Source: Annulohypoxylon bovei var. microspora
Taxonomy: Eukaryota > Ascomycota > Sordariomycetes > Xylariales > Hypoxylaceae
Direction of reading: 5' to 3'
DNA: 64,000 bases
Assembly (NCBI GenBank): GCA_022836615.1
Contig: MU405217.1
Coordinates: 393,771-457,770 of the forward strand
Every line of letters starts with the position of its first letter. Position 1 is the first letter of the stretch. The translations under genes and the position numbers were made by a program. Below are positions 1 through 12,356 of this stretch, piece after piece. The notes under the pieces were generated by a model. The model ran no database searches, was not told the DNA's origin, and worked only from the letters and a program-made list of their open reading frames with translations.

Positions 1-1
1 C

Positions 2-1092
2 TGGCTCGGGTCTGCGGGTTACGCGGTTGGGGGTGGTAGTGCGGTTCTTATCGGGATTATCCTTAGTATGATCACAGACTCGACGACTGAGGAAGAGAGG
101 TTTGTTTTTATGCTCAGTTTGATGATACCGATGGCTAATTCGTTCGTAGGGCGGTTGCATTCATGCGTCTTCATGTCGCCAGTTTAGCTGGAAATCTTAT
201 CTCACCAGCTGTCTCGTCTTTCATGATGGAAAAGCTGGGTCCATGGCCACCAATTTGGTCTGCGGTTGTCGTTATAATCGTAGCAGCTGTCACTTTCCTC
301 TTCGTCCCGGAGACGTTGAAGCATCAGAAATACCAAGAAGACGCCCAGGAGCTAGAAACAGGAGTTATAGATTCCAAGTCACGAGTGGCTCACGTCATCG
401 CGAGGTTCAAGGAGTCATTATCGATACTCAAATCTCCATCCCTTATTCTTCTCCTTTTGACATGCCTAGGATCGGCCCCGGTTCTTTATTCCACATTAGC
501 GTTTATGGCCTTATTTGTCTCGAAGAGATATGACATTGAATTATCGCAAGCAGGATACATCCAGTCTACGTACGGTATCGCTCAGGTCATCCAAGCACTC
601 GTTTTCCTGCCATGGATCACACGGTATATTATGAAGGACACGACGCCTGCGCGGTTCCGAGCGCCCGACGAGCACCACCGCGACCTGTCCCTTGCGCGCT
701 GGTCATTTGGAATCCTGCTGGTCGGAGTGTTAATCCTTGGTCTATCCCCGAATCTCGTCAGTTTCGTCTTTGGCCTCCTTCTTATGGCCCTAGGTGCTGG
801 TTTCAATAGTCTGACTAGAAGTCTGATGACCTTGTACATCGATCCAGAACATCGTTCCCGGCTCTTTAGTCTTGTGGGAATGGTGGAGGTCATCGGGAGC
901 GTGTATGCTCAACCCTTCCTTGCTACGCTCTTCGCGCTCGGGATGAGACTCGGGGGCGGTTGGATCGGCTTGCCGTATTTCGGGGTATCGGTCCTCGTTG
1001 TCGTCACTGGGTCTTTGCTGGGTTTCGTCAGGGTACCGAAGGAGGCTAGAGATTCATCGTCGACGCATGAGGACGGACACTATGAGGATTAG
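2..1092 (+). CDS. MFS transporter, 3' part (gene starts left of the window)
   Basis: C-terminal portion of a major facilitator superfamily transporter, 346 residues visible in exons 2-99 and 150-1092. The intron at 100-149 is inferred: donor GTTTGT, acceptor CGTAG. Joining across it gives the uninterrupted core EEERAVAFMRLH, which then runs into SLAGNLISPAVSS. Without this splice the left reading frame stops at once. Several hydrophobic membrane segments follow, for example VVVIIVAAVTFLFVPET and the last ones before a short acidic tail ending HYED, with TAG at 1090. The central cytoplasmic loop is about 50 residues and charged, as in drug/efflux-type MFS proteins. Substrate cannot be told from sequence. 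The start codon and first membrane segments are missing because the window begins inside the gene. The Zn2Cys6 regulator downstream might control it, but that is only a neighbourhood guess. Confidence 0.85.
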
Positions 1093-2679
1093 AGTTACGA
1101 TGTTTATGAAACTAATAGAGTAGATCAGGGCAACTAGAATGGCTACATCCGTCTACTAGAGGAAAGAGATGTTGAGATTTATAGACATGTTTATAGAATT
1201 ATAAATTACTTGACTTACCTACCTATCCGACAACCGCAACTATGACTTTGACAAGACCTAGGAATATTAACTTGCTGATTGAATAACAGCTCGGAAAAGC
1301 CCATAGCCAATAACTAGGTTATTCACACTAATGTAGTGTATTTTTATTATAAAGTTGCGTTTTCGCTTTCGAAAAATTCATCGAATAAACCGATAATTAT
1401 TGGAAGATCTTAGAGTTGTGGTGAAATTTGAGTGATGTTTCGCATGCAGTAATAGCTATCCCCTGATCCCTTAATTGGTACATATTGCTAGCCCATAATA
1501 TATGTAAGTTACCTTAATAAGCGACCCAAAGGATAATCTAGGTGTAATACCTCATTTAACTAACCCACTTAATAATTATGATGAGTTTCACGAAGCAACG
1601 TAAGTACTATGTCTTAGATATTTAAACTTAACAAGTGTTTGAATAATATAAATTAATGGTAATATAATTCCGCAATACCTTAATAACTCATACGATAGCT
1701 TGAAATGTTACAGTGAAACTTATTGAAAACTTGAGCGAATAAAGGAATTATAAAGTCTCAATAGGTACTTATGAGGGTTTATTGCATAAGTGAATATTGG
1801 GGAAGGACACTTTTTTGTGGGGAAGTTTCAATTGAAAGGATGGATCACTTTGAAACTTTTGGCGAAGAACTTCATTTTTTGATTTACATACATACGTGCC
1901 AATAGATCTTATCTACTTCCCCTTTATAATATAAAAGCCAAGGCCAATCATTCCTATAATTAGCCCGGCGAATATGGATATCATTAGGGTGTTTGACCAC
2001 GGTCAATTTATTACCGAGCCTTTTGCCGGCTTCTGGACTCGTTTTGCCGCGGCAAATTGCAACCACCCTCCCTACATGTATCCTGCTTAGGTCCTGTCCT
2101 CGCTCTAGGTATGTATGAGCGTACAGGCTTCCAAGGTTCCTTGCTTTACATGAATGTTTGTCTTTGTCTGCTGGGCGGCAAGCCCGGAAAATTGACACCT
2201 TCATTGACATCCGTACTAGTTTCGGATCCCCGGATTTTCTTCTGATTTGACGAATTGGCGGCTCTTTGTCGTCAGTTTTATGGCCACCGCCCTCATATTT
2301 TATCATGGGACCTGATGGATGGCAAGCTTACAAATGCTACCATTGGTCTCTTCCCTCCTTCCCTCCCGACTACTCCGTCAAGGAAATAGCATGGATCCGT
2401 CAATCTGTCCTAAGATCCATACCTGTGGTATCGACTCCGATGCCGCATTTTGCGCTAGTCCCTGCATTATGCTACTACATGTAATTCAAAAAGACCAGTC
2501 CTTGCTTGGTGTACTCTCACAACGGAGTCTGCCAAGAGCACCTAGATGCCTTTCTGAATAAGGACAATGGAGTATACCCCACAACCCCACGAACTTCTCC
2601 AATTCCTGGGGACGGACCTTTCTCCCTTTTTCTTCCACATCGCTTTCTTATCTTGCCTGGAATTTTCTTGACAGTAACC
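1093..2679. other. Intergenic region
   Basis: No gene seen. It is A+T-rich around 1200-1880 but keeps ordinary CA/TG dinucleotides, so it does not look RIP-mutated. A 140-codon minus-strand open frame at 1884-2306 has low-complexity, unfamiliar sequence and was not accepted. The last few hundred bases should hold the promoter and 5' leader of the Zn2Cys6 regulator gene; pyrimidine-rich tracts occur at 2610-2660. Confidence 0.5.
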
Positions 2680-5600
2680 ATGGATTACTTACCTGTCACG
2701 ATGGCTCCCACGAGTGTTGAAGCCGTCGAGCCCAAACCGAAGACAGCGGGCAAGATGCGCAAGAGGGCACCTAAAGCCTGTCTATCATGTCGGAGCCGCA
2801 AAGTGAGATGTGACGTTTCTCAACGCGGTAGGCCGTGTATGAATTGTTATCTGGACAACGAGACTTGTGTTGTGACTGGACGAGCGTCTAGGTTGTGAGT
2901 CTCTAGCCTCTCTTATTACTTACGTAACTCTGCTCATGCTATTTAGTAAAAGAGGCCAGCGCGGTGAAAACGATAATACACAATCATCATATCCTTCCTA
3001 TTCGGCAGAGGAATGTGCTCATGGCCGTACTGCAGAAGATGTGGTGAATTCACGAATACATGGGCCTTCGCTAGGAGCAGATGGGGAAAACAGTACATCG
3101 CTACAAGACATATCCAATCGCCCTGATAACCAGACGAGTCCAGACGTCGAAACTGAACGATGGACCGGCCCTGGTGTATCGCAGCAAAGCTTGCCGGACA
3201 TACTAAATGACCAATCTACTAATCGAATCCCGAGTCCAATTCCTTCAATTCAAGGTGAGTTCTCTTACAACAATGGGCCGATCCGGTCTAACCGGGCGCT
3301 AGAAACTGCGACTTTACCGTTGAATACCTTCAATTCTTTTATGACCCCGGAGATTCCTCTTTGGGTTGGTGACCAACGTATTGCAGTCAATGCCGATGTC
3401 ACATATTCATACTATCCCTTCGTTAACATTAGCAATCTTCATAATATCATGCCTCAAGATGTCAACTATCTAGAGTCACAAGGTTGCCTTCGAGTCCCGA
3501 CGAGAGCCATCCTGGACGAATTCGTGCAACAGTATTTCCTGCATATTCATCCTATAATGCCGATAATCAACGAAGGGGACTTCTGGGACATGTATTGTAA
3601 CCAATCCTTTACGGAGCCAACCGAAAAGATATCCCTCGTCTTCTTCCAAGCTCTTCTATTCTCGTCCTGTAATGTAAGTCACCCGACTCCACCACGATGA
3701 TTAAAGCTAAGCAAGCTTGTCAGTTTGTTTCGAAAAGTAGTATAAAGGCATTGGGGTTTCCCAGTATCCGCGCCGCAAGGGCTACTTTCTATAGGCGTAC
3801 GAAGGTAAGATTTATATACTCTTGAGCCCAATCGTTACCTTTTGCTTATAAGGGGCCAGCTCCTATTCGATTTTGACACCGAAATATCTTTGGTTAGCCT
3901 TGCGCAAACTGCACTTCTTCTTTCGTTTTGGGCTACGAATTGGTCCCTCGCTGCCAAGAAGCTCAATAGCACGTGGCTTGGAATCGCAATACAAAACGCG
4001 AAGAGTTCCGACGCCCACCTTTACGCAGTCAAGCCAACCTACTCAGCGATAACTGATCCGGCACAACATAAGAAGCAGAACGTACTGAAGCGGCTGTGGT
4101 GGTGTTGTCTCGTCCGTGATCGCATTTTAGGTTTGGGGGTACGGCGGAGTCTACAAATATCTCGAGCGCATTTCGACCTCGACGCTAACACCGGTCTCGG
4201 ATACACGGACCTTGCCGACGAGGTAGAACGGTCTAAAGTGTACAATGCGGAAACCAAGAGGTGTCTCATCGAGATATTTGTTCAGATCGGAGAGCTCTGT
4301 TCCGTCTTGACCGATCTTGTAAATTTAGTATTCCCACTTGACGACGTGCCTGGGTGGGATAGGCAACCAGGCTCTGAAGGAGCAGCCACATTGAACGAAT
4401 GTAAGGCGTCGCTGAGAAGATGGTATAAAGGTGCAACGCTACGATTCCCGATGTTCGGAGGCGGGAGTATTCCGAGGATGACGACTGCGAACAGCAAGCA
4501 GCTTCAGCATGATTCTGTGATCCTGTACACCAACCTGATGTACATGCATTACCAGTAAGGTCTATCCCGGATATTGACACAGGAAGAAGGTGAACGCTTA
4601 CACTATCACAGTTCTGCTCGAGCAGCCCTTTGTCATCATGAAGTTCTACAGTTGGCTGTAGCTTGTACTTCGCCAAATTTGAGCAACAATCTTCGGGAAT
4701 TCTCGAAAATCTACGACAACAGGCATGAGCTTCAAGACGCGGCATGTAGTGTGACGGAATGCCTGAAAGAACTCATCCAACTACGACTTGCTCGTTTCCT
4801 ACCGATTAGCGCGTGAGTTTTGATATCGAATTATAATCACTATTTATGTATAGCTAACTCGGCTCAGTGTTGCATGCACGGCATTGCCTCTAGTGTTGCA
4901 CATCATCGATGTCAAACTGTCGTCGCTGAATAAAACCAAGAACAGCCCACCAAGCACAGATCCTAATATGGCAGCAAAGCAACACCGGCTTAACATTCTC
5001 ATCGAAGCGATGAAAACTTATCAACCCCAATACGACGGTGTTGATTATATCAGCGAAACTATCCGGCACATAATCAACATAGCTCATTTAGATACCCCTT
5101 CTAACCCGGGGTTCGGTTTCTCTAGCCTCTATAACGATGGCAAGCAATCATCAATATCGGATTGGACTGATATACTAGCATCTCAACCGGGCTACTATCT
5201 ACGCCTGGCTATGACAATGGATCTATGTTTTAGCAAAGGCCGGTTAGCGGAAGAATCGGACTTCCCGGCGAGCCTGCGGGGGCTGTTTGCAGCCGACTTC
5301 AGCTCTATTCGGGCCCTCGTAACAAACGGGAAACCAGTTTCCACCACCTCTCCGATAGCGATGCAAAACCAGCGGCCGGCATATTTTGTACCAAATCCGA
5401 AAATCAACGTAACGCCAGGGACGGTGCACTCGCTCTCTTCAGACGAGGACTCCAACTCGCCTAACTCCCTCGACAGCAACATGAACAACGCCCCCGAGCC
5501 ACATTCCCATTTCAATAGCACCCATACACATACTAATACTAACAATACACTCAACGACATTGACATGTCCAACATCTTCACCAACCCCTTGAACATAGAC

Positions 5601-5834
5601 CACCTCGCAAGCGAAGTCCTAGCCGCCTACGGCCTTAACGCGGATACGGACCAGGGAATGGGAGAAGACGACTGGATCGAGAGGGCGTGGAGCGACGAGG
5701 AGATCAAGGAAGCTGCGGCGGCTGCTACGACGCAAGGGCAAGTACACGAACAGAATGTCGATGGCGGGGACAAGGAAACAGCGCGGGTTCTGCTCGACGC
5801 CTTGAGGGATGACACTATTAGCTGCAGCGTGTGA
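2680..5834 (+). CDS. Zn2Cys6 transcription factor with fungal TF domain, CTF1-like
   Basis: Predicted nuclear transcription activator of 961 aa. Exons: 2680-2894, 2947-3673, 3724-3804, 3860-4554, 4612-4812, 4868-5834. All five introns are 50-57 nt and phases agree. The binuclear cluster is at residues 34-63 with six cysteines spaced C-x2-C-x6-C-x8-C-x2-C-x6-C, beginning CLSCRSRKVRC. A Ser/Asn/Pro-rich linker follows, then the fungal-specific TF domain with motifs FQALLFSSC, FYRRTKLLFDFDTE and STWLGIAIQNAKS. These resemble the cutinase transcription factor 1/FarA-FarB group as I know it, so a role in fatty-acid or cutin-monomer responses is possible but not shown. The C-terminus is acidic with Asn/Thr/His-rich stretches. 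Start chosen at 2680, the first ATG close to the cluster; an in-frame ATG 8 codons on is an alternative. Confidence 0.85.
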
Positions 5835-6232
5835 TACTAAATATTTCCTTGGCTTAGTTGGTCGGCAAGATTGATATTTCCGGGTTGCAATGCATGTCTG
5901 GAGTTTAGGGCAAAATAGGGAAAGGAAATACTCGATTTATCCTCCGTGGAAATGAAATGTAGGATATGACCAGTATCTCCTTCTATCGAGAAGGGAACTG
6001 AGACGGCGGCAGAAGATTGTTCAATAATGCGCTCGATACCACAGACCTAGGAACATTGCTAGGAACATCGTACGAATTCACGCATTTGCAGTGACTGCTC
6101 ACCTTGGTCTAGGTGAAGAAAACCGCGCAGCAACTATTATATTTACGGGTGACAGCAATCTAGGTGAGGAAGAGAGTCCACCAATCAACAGGTACACGCA
6201 CAGCCCCGCCCTGCAAGCCACCCAGCCCCCGA
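5835..6232. other. Intergenic region between convergent genes
   Basis: About 400 bases between the 3' ends of the regulator gene and the DUF3176 locus. Presumed 3' UTRs of both. Nothing else recognised. Confidence 0.5.
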
Positions 6233-8139
6233 TTAATTGTTCACCGGCTCTCTGAAAACCCACATCCCATCATCCTGCTGCACTAGCTCGATCTCCGTCT
6301 TCCCAACCTTCCCGATCAGCCCCTCGGGCACATCCATGCCGTCCTGGACCTGGGCATAGACGCCCGGCTCGACGTGGCAGAACAGCATGGGCAGCGAGTC
6401 GCCCTTCCAGGCGCACACGCGGTCGCGCGCCGTGCGCCAGACCGTCTGCGCTAGGTAGCAGAAGGCGAGCACCATCAGCGACAGCGGGTAGATCACCCAG
6501 TACCAGTTGACGCGGACGTGGGACGCGGCGATGTACGCGGTGCCGGCGTACGCGAGCATTCTGTCTGTGTCTGTGTCTGGGTCCGTGTCTGTGGCGAGGG
6601 TGCCGGTGCGGCGGATCTCGTTCGTCATGCTGAGTGCAAGTCGAGCGATCCAGGCGTCTAGGTCTGGGGTCGCGTTCCATAGCGCTTCGATCCAGTCGGA
6701 TGAGTACTTAACTGCGCCTATGGGGCCGGATGCGCTGCCTGTCATTAGGGAGTCTATGAACGTCTTGAGTGCTTGGACGGAACCCGCGGGGACGGAGTAG
6801 CGGGTTTGGTTTTGAACGTGGAGATCGGGTGGGATGTCTACGAAGGTGAATTCGTCGGAGCGGGCGCTGGCTGCTGTGGAGAAATTTGTCTTGGACCAAT
6901 TTGATATTACGGTGCTGGTTTGGATGCCGTTTTTCATTGTGACGTTGAGGCTTTGGAGGCAGAACCACAGGCCACATTCGTGAGCCTGGACACTGGGTTT
7001 TGAAGATGTCTGCGATACGGATATCGTGTCGAAGACGGAGATGAAAGCTTGCGAATTTGGAGCGAAGGTGTTTGTCAGGCTGTCGGATGGGGCAACTTCA
7101 AATCTGAAATTGGAAACTGCGCCATGTTGTCCGGATATTGAGGTCCCTGAGGGCATAGTGTAGGTACACCCGTTCTGGGAATTACAAGAAGTCTTAACGA
7201 GCGACTCGGTGCAATTTCCACATACTGCCAACGTGGGAAACGGGGGCCACGTGCAATCTAACGTTGAACATGACACTGGGATTGGTGATATGGTCTTGGC
7301 TATAATACCGTCGTAGATTGCGGCTTTGGCGGAGAGACCTAAAGATGTATCTAACTCCGTTAGTAGGAAATACGATTGCCCAGGAGGCATTATCACAAAC
7401 CGCCACTCTTACTCCCCGACGAAACGATGTTAGACCATGTTTCGGCCCTGGGAGGAGGCGGAGCAGACAAAATATTCATGCTGGTTTTGTCGACGACTGG
7501 TGTTGGCGACTGATCGAACCCAACCATCCCCGACGAAAATGTCTCGAAACCCTGAGCAAGGATCATGATGGCGGCCCCAACACATGCCAGATGCCTGCGA
7601 TTGCTTCAGCATTTGTCATACTCAAGTCCTCGCACAATCTGCATCACTCACTTTCCCCTCATCCGCCATATCAAGACCAGACTGCCCCACAACCCCGTCG
7701 CCGCCTCATCGAACATCTTGAAGTCCTCAATCTTGGCCTCGACGCTGCCCTTGCGGAACCCGGACACCTAGATCCAGGCGCCCTGGCTGATGCACGACTC
7801 GAGGACCGCCTTCAGCGCCAGCCGGAAGCAGCTCATGATGGCGATGATCACGGTGCCGTACTGCAGGTTGGAGCTCCACTGCGGCTCTGGCTGCCCGTCG
7901 AACACGTACATGAGCGCGACGAGCACGCAGGCGGTCAGGAGACACACGCCGCTGTACATGTACTCCTCCTTCCACTAGCTGAGGGTCGAGCGGACGGTGC
8001 GCTCAAGCTCGCCGGGCGAGGGCACGGAGAAGTTGAGGGAGCTGCTGGAGGAGGAGGCGGTGAGGGGGGTTGAGGCCTCGATGTCGGGGTCGGGGTCGTC
8101 TTTGGGGGAGGGGAAGATTCGGACGTGGGATTGAGACAT
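6233..8139 (-). pseudogene. DUF3176 membrane protein gene with two in-frame TAG codons
   Basis: Three exons on the minus strand: 8139-7652, 7594-7401, 7338-6233. Introns of 57 and 62 nt; the second has a perfect CTAAC branch site. Together they give 595 codons whose ends match fungal DUF3176 proteins. Near the N-terminus come two membrane segments around LLTACVLVALMYVFDGQPEP, then FDEAATGLWGSL, a Cys-containing extracellular part (CTWPPFPTLAVCGNC) and a C-terminal membrane segment NWYWVIYPLSLMVLAFCYLA followed by WRTARDRVCAWKGDSLP. Exon 1 is interrupted by TAG at 7977-7975 and again at 7770-7768. Both stops lie in a frame that is clearly coding on either side, and no intron of normal length removes them. 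As it stands, only a 54-residue N-terminal peptide could be made. Alternatives are assembly error or a strain-specific null allele. Function of the family is unknown. Confidence 0.7.
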
Positions 8140-8713
8140 TGTGGGGGGTTGGGGAATCACGGCCAGATACCATATGAATCACATAGGAGAGTCCGCAACG
8201 GGACTATACAGCTTATTGTATACCGGCTTAGAGAATTAGAGAATTAGTTGAAAGGGGGTGTCTGGCCGTGAGGAAGTATTTATGTATGGGGGGTTAGAAC
8301 TAACACATGCTGGAAGGTGAAGGGAAAGGAGTAAGGCGGATGAATTAAATAACGACGAGAGAATAACTATGATTTTCATTTCTTAAGATGATGTTGTACG
8401 GGATGAGAAGATGAACTCGGCCGAGTCGTGTGACAAAGATTCGGCCTTATGTAATCCTAACCCGTAGTACTTTCCCTCTATTCTATTGGTTAGACAATCC
8501 CTGTACCTGCATATGCAAGCCCGCATTTGTGGTAAGTCGTATCGCTTCAAGTTTACTTTTACCTATACATCTATGGATGTGTCAAGATAATGATATAATT
8601 GAGATACCCAGGTATGGATATATAAGAAAGTAAGTATGACCTCGAGAGGTGTTTCTCAACTAGGGTATCCGTTGTCTTTTTCTCGAACCTAACGTTGACA
8701 GAAGTTAAACATC
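8140..8713. other. Divergent intergenic region
   Basis: Lies between the starts of the DUF3176 locus and the ureohydrolase gene, so it should contain both promoters. No further gene or RNA recognised. Confidence 0.5.
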
Positions 8714-10369
8714 ATGTATCTCCGGAATTCGTTATTCATACTCGGTGTAGCCACCGTCGATGCACGGGAATCCCCTCAAAAGCCCGTATTCGTACCTGAC
8801 CCAAAACCACTTCCTTCAGGGGTGCAGGGTGCAACCTGCAGAGAGGCGTTCAAATTCCCCGAAAAATGGCCCAGCCTGAAGCCGTCATCTCTTGGGATAA
8901 CTGACAATGTCGACATCGTGACGGGCAGCCAATTCAACGGCTTGGCGACGTATGCGAATCTGCCCTATCTCAATTGTCTATCAGATAAGGAGGCCGAGGG
9001 CAATAAGTATGACATCGCGATTTTAGGCGCGCCTTTCGACACTGTTAGTAAATTGTGCGCTATGTGGGTACGCCCTGCGTGCATGGGTATGTGGCTCATG
9101 TCGAATAGGGGGTCACGGCTAGGCCTGGCGCACGCTACGGTCCCAGGGGCATCAGGATCGGAAGTCAGAGAAAAGCGGAGGACTTTGCTTGGAGCGTCTA
9201 TACTGGTAAATTTTATTCCGTGCTGGTAATTGGTTAGGGGTCTATATCTAATGGCATTCTAGGGCGAAATCCTCTGAAATCGTGGGCGACGATCGTGGAT
9301 TGCGGCGATGTGCCGTTGACCTGGTTGGATAACAACGTTGCTCTGGCGCAGTTGGACAAGGCTCACACAGTCAGGCTGAGTTTTCGTAATAAGCTGTGTA
9401 ATTTGATACCGAGAAGCTGATAGAGCGTCCTAGGTTATTTCCGGGAGAACAGCTTCCAATGAGAGCTATTCGGCTCATCCAAGGATAATAACGCTAGGAG
9501 GTGACCATACTACGACGCTGTCGGCACTGAGATCGACTTATAACCACTGGGGGCCAGTCTCGGTAATCCACTTCGACAGTCACATAGGTTTGTGCTCTCC
9601 TATCCTTGGAAGAATTCGAGCTAACGTCTTGTGAGATACTTGGGATCCTGCGGTATTAGGAGGTGGGATTTCGGATTATGCGTGAGTTGCAGACATCCCA
9701 TAATGGCTCTGGGTGTCAAGTGAGTGGCTAATAAGTTTATTTCAATAGGGGCTTAAACCATGGAACTTTCCTTCACATCGCTCACGAGGAGGTACGTAGC
9801 CTATGACTTATTTTGAGATAAGACTGTGTCGTTAGTGCTGATAAAAGTGACCAGGGCCTCATCCGCCCAAACTCGATCCACGCCGGAATACGGGCTCCCC
9901 TCTTTCGCAAGAAGGGCGACATGAGAAACGACGTGCGCTGCGGCTTCTCAGCCATAAAAGCCCGCGACGTGGACAAGGTCGGCACCGCGGGGATAATCTC
10001 CCAGATCAAAGACCGAGTCGGGGACTCGAAGGTCTACATCAGCGTGGACATCGACGTCCTCGACCCGGCGTTTGCGCCAGGTAAGCTCTAAAATTTTCAA
10101 TAGCCGTGTTTGGAGTAAGATCACGAGACCCAACATTTGCTGACGCTGTCTGGCATCGACAAGCGACGGGAACGCCCGAGCCCGGTGGTTGGTCTTCGAG
10201 GGAGCTGCTCACGATCCTCGATGGACTGAATGGCCTTAACGTAATTGGCGGGGATGTTGTCGAGGTGGCGCCGGTTTACGATACCGTGGGGGAGACGACG
10301 GCTCTCGCTGCAGCCGAAGTTGCCTTTTCGTTGATCGAGCTGATGGTTGAAAATCCAGTAAAGGACTAA
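8714..10369 (+). CDS. Secreted agmatinase-type ureohydrolase
   Basis: Member of the arginase/agmatinase family, binuclear Mn enzymes that release urea from guanidino compounds. Eight exons: 8714-9043, 9109-9205, 9263-9369, 9434-9587, 9636-9681, 9749-9791, 9855-10080, 10164-10369, giving 402 aa. Metal-binding motifs are intact across the splices: GGDHTT, then HFDSHIDTWDP (exon 4/5 junction), then VDIDVLDPAFAPATGTPEPGG (exon 7/8 junction). An N-terminal hydrophobic stretch (LRNSLFILGVATVDA) looks like a signal peptide, as in many fungal agmatinase paralogues, so it may act outside the cytosol on agmatine or another guanidine. Intron 3 uses a weak donor, GTCAGG, but is the only choice that keeps phase and yields VISGRTAS. 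Substrate is not settled by sequence; guanidinobutyrase is possible. Confidence 0.85.
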
Positions 10370-10694
10370 CTATACGTTACGTTATCACGGTCATGTGTCC
10401 AAATACCTGGCAGCCTGGGTATGTAGTTCGTAAGAATTCGAAATTGAGATTGTATTGCACGTCACCGTAGCACACCTACAGAAATGCTTGGAGAAATTCA
10501 AATAGGTATGCTATGATCTAGGTAGTGTAAGAGTAAGAAATCCGTAAAGAAACGACTCGAACCAATCCGACCTGACCTATACACCGCATTATGACTGACA
10601 GCCCACTTAATGCACCATACTGAAACGTGCGGCGATGTAGGCGATGAGATAGATACGCTCTTATGTACAGGGAAGCCAGAGCCAGGCACTTGCC
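10370..10694. other. Convergent intergenic region
   Basis: About 325 bases between the 3' ends of the ureohydrolase and mS38 genes. Nothing recognised beyond presumed 3' UTRs. Confidence 0.5.
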
Positions 10695-11809
10695 TTAGAT
10701 CCGATCCAGCTTCCGTCGAACGTTTCGCGTCCGCTTCATCAGCTTCTTGTACTTCTTCTTCTTCATCTTCAACTTCCGCTGCCTTCGCACGCTGATGGCG
10801 AGCATGTCGGGGCTTTCGCCCCGCACCTCCTCACGCCACCGGATCTGGCGCATGGCCATGCGTTCCAGGAACGTACGCGGCGGCTCCGCTTCCTCGATTA
10901 TCTGGGGGCTGTGCGCCACGATGCGAAGCTGGCCGTTCTCGTCCGTCGACTCCTCGAGCGTGAACATGGCCTTGTAAATACGGGTATGCGGAATACACTC
11001 CATCATCTTTTCAAGTTTGGCGTCGACCTCAGGCTCAGCCGCGCTCTCGGCTTGAGGCAGGGGAGGGGGCCGGAAAGGCAGGAACTGGCCGGACATAGCA
11101 TTGAGCTGGACGTAGACGCTGGATTCCGTGCCGTCGGGGTGCTTGAGGTCGATCTTGTGCATCGGCTCGCCGTTAGCGTCCGTGATGGCCTCGCCACCTT
11201 GCTGACTCTCCACAGTCAGGTTCTGCATGGGCTGTTCAAGCTCATCGACGGTACTAGAGATCGTAGACATAACATCGTTATATTTGCTGTTTTTCGTGTG
11301 AGGGGCGAATATTTGCGCAAATGCATCGTCGGTAATCGCTTTGGGACAGCTGTTGGTTACTGACATCGGCCGATGCAGGGAGAAAAAGGTCGACAAGGCT
11401 AGGGCTGTTCGAAAAGTCAGTACATGCATATGCGCGGCTGAACGACAGTGTTTTTTTTTAATCTATACGAACATTCTTGTGGTAGATGTTGCGTGCTAGG
11501 GACGCTGGGAAGTTTTAGTTTGATATCCGTCCATTCGTTGGCCTTGCGCTTTTGCTTTTCCCTGCTCTTCTTAGACGGCTGAGACGGCGTAGCCGTTACT
11601 TGGCTATTAGATATATCCTTGGGATCCTTCGGTGAGTCATTAGGACTCGAAGGTTTGGAGGAGGAATATCGTCTTCGCTGTTGGCCCCTTGGATTACAGC
11701 CAAGTGTAAAGGCGGCTGGTAATCGAGTGCTCGCAGGGGCTAAGTTGGATAAAAACGGTGATTGGGGTGCGACAGAGACAACCCGCCGCATAGAAGAGGG
11801 CAACATCAT
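10695..11809 (-). CDS. Mitochondrial small ribosomal subunit protein mS38 (COX24/AURKAIP1 family)
   Basis: 348 aa in two exons, 11809-11473 and 11404-10695, with a 68-nt intron (donor GTTCGT, acceptor ACAG) joining HLPQES to LALSTFFSLHRP. The N-terminal 50 residues are Arg/Ser-rich without acids, ending RRRYSSS, a typical matrix-targeting presequence. The C-terminus carries the family hallmark, a very basic helix of about 30 residues: SVRRQRKLKMKKKKYKKLMK and then RTRNVRRKLDRI at the extreme end. In yeast COX24 this protein is part of the mitoribosome small subunit and is needed for COX1 mRNA handling. Two ATGs open the frame; the first is used here. Likely constitutive housekeeping gene. Confidence 0.88.
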
Positions 11810-12356
11810 GCCCAGGGTGAGTAGGCGTGAGGGGGGTTAGGGAGATCAGGTATCCCGTGGTGGGACGATGGCGAATGTTGAAGGTGAAGAGGTTGAAAGA
11901 GCTTAGAGGATTGATATGCGATTAGAAAACCGGCACATGCAAGGCTCCGGAGAAACCAACTAGTGCTAAACCGTCTTAGCGGCTAATTAAAATCTTAGGT
12001 CAGGCGTCAGGCGCACAACTCATCAGCCTCAGTGGCTAAATAATTTGATTATGTCATCGTATTTGGAGCTAGTAATGCAGCTGAAGTTCATTTAGGAGAA
12101 GTTAACTCTCATCAAACCCTTTCATAGAACAGCAGGATCGCCTCACGTATCGCTCTTACTTCTTCATTTACACATACATACATGCATTACTAATCTCAAA
12201 TCTGAGCAAATTTTCGATTCAATGGATTTTTCATTCCATCTCATCTCTTTCTGTTGTATATCAACAAGACACAAGTCGTGGTTTAATAGTCGAATATCAA
12301 TTCTTAGTCCTTGAACTACTCTAGGGACTCTTTTTTAGAACTATTAGTAACATACG
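11810..12356. other. Divergent intergenic region
   Basis: Between the starts of mS38 and the F-box/ankyrin locus. It becomes A+T-rich after 12040. No gene or RNA recognised. Confidence 0.5.

Noticed and set aside
1200..1880. Possible second RIP-mutated element
   Set aside because: A+T-rich, but CA and TG dinucleotides are common and no polyprotein features appear in translation.
1884..2306. 140-codon minus-strand open frame in the first intergenic region
   Set aside because: No recognisable family, no supporting splice structure, and the region is otherwise non-coding in character.
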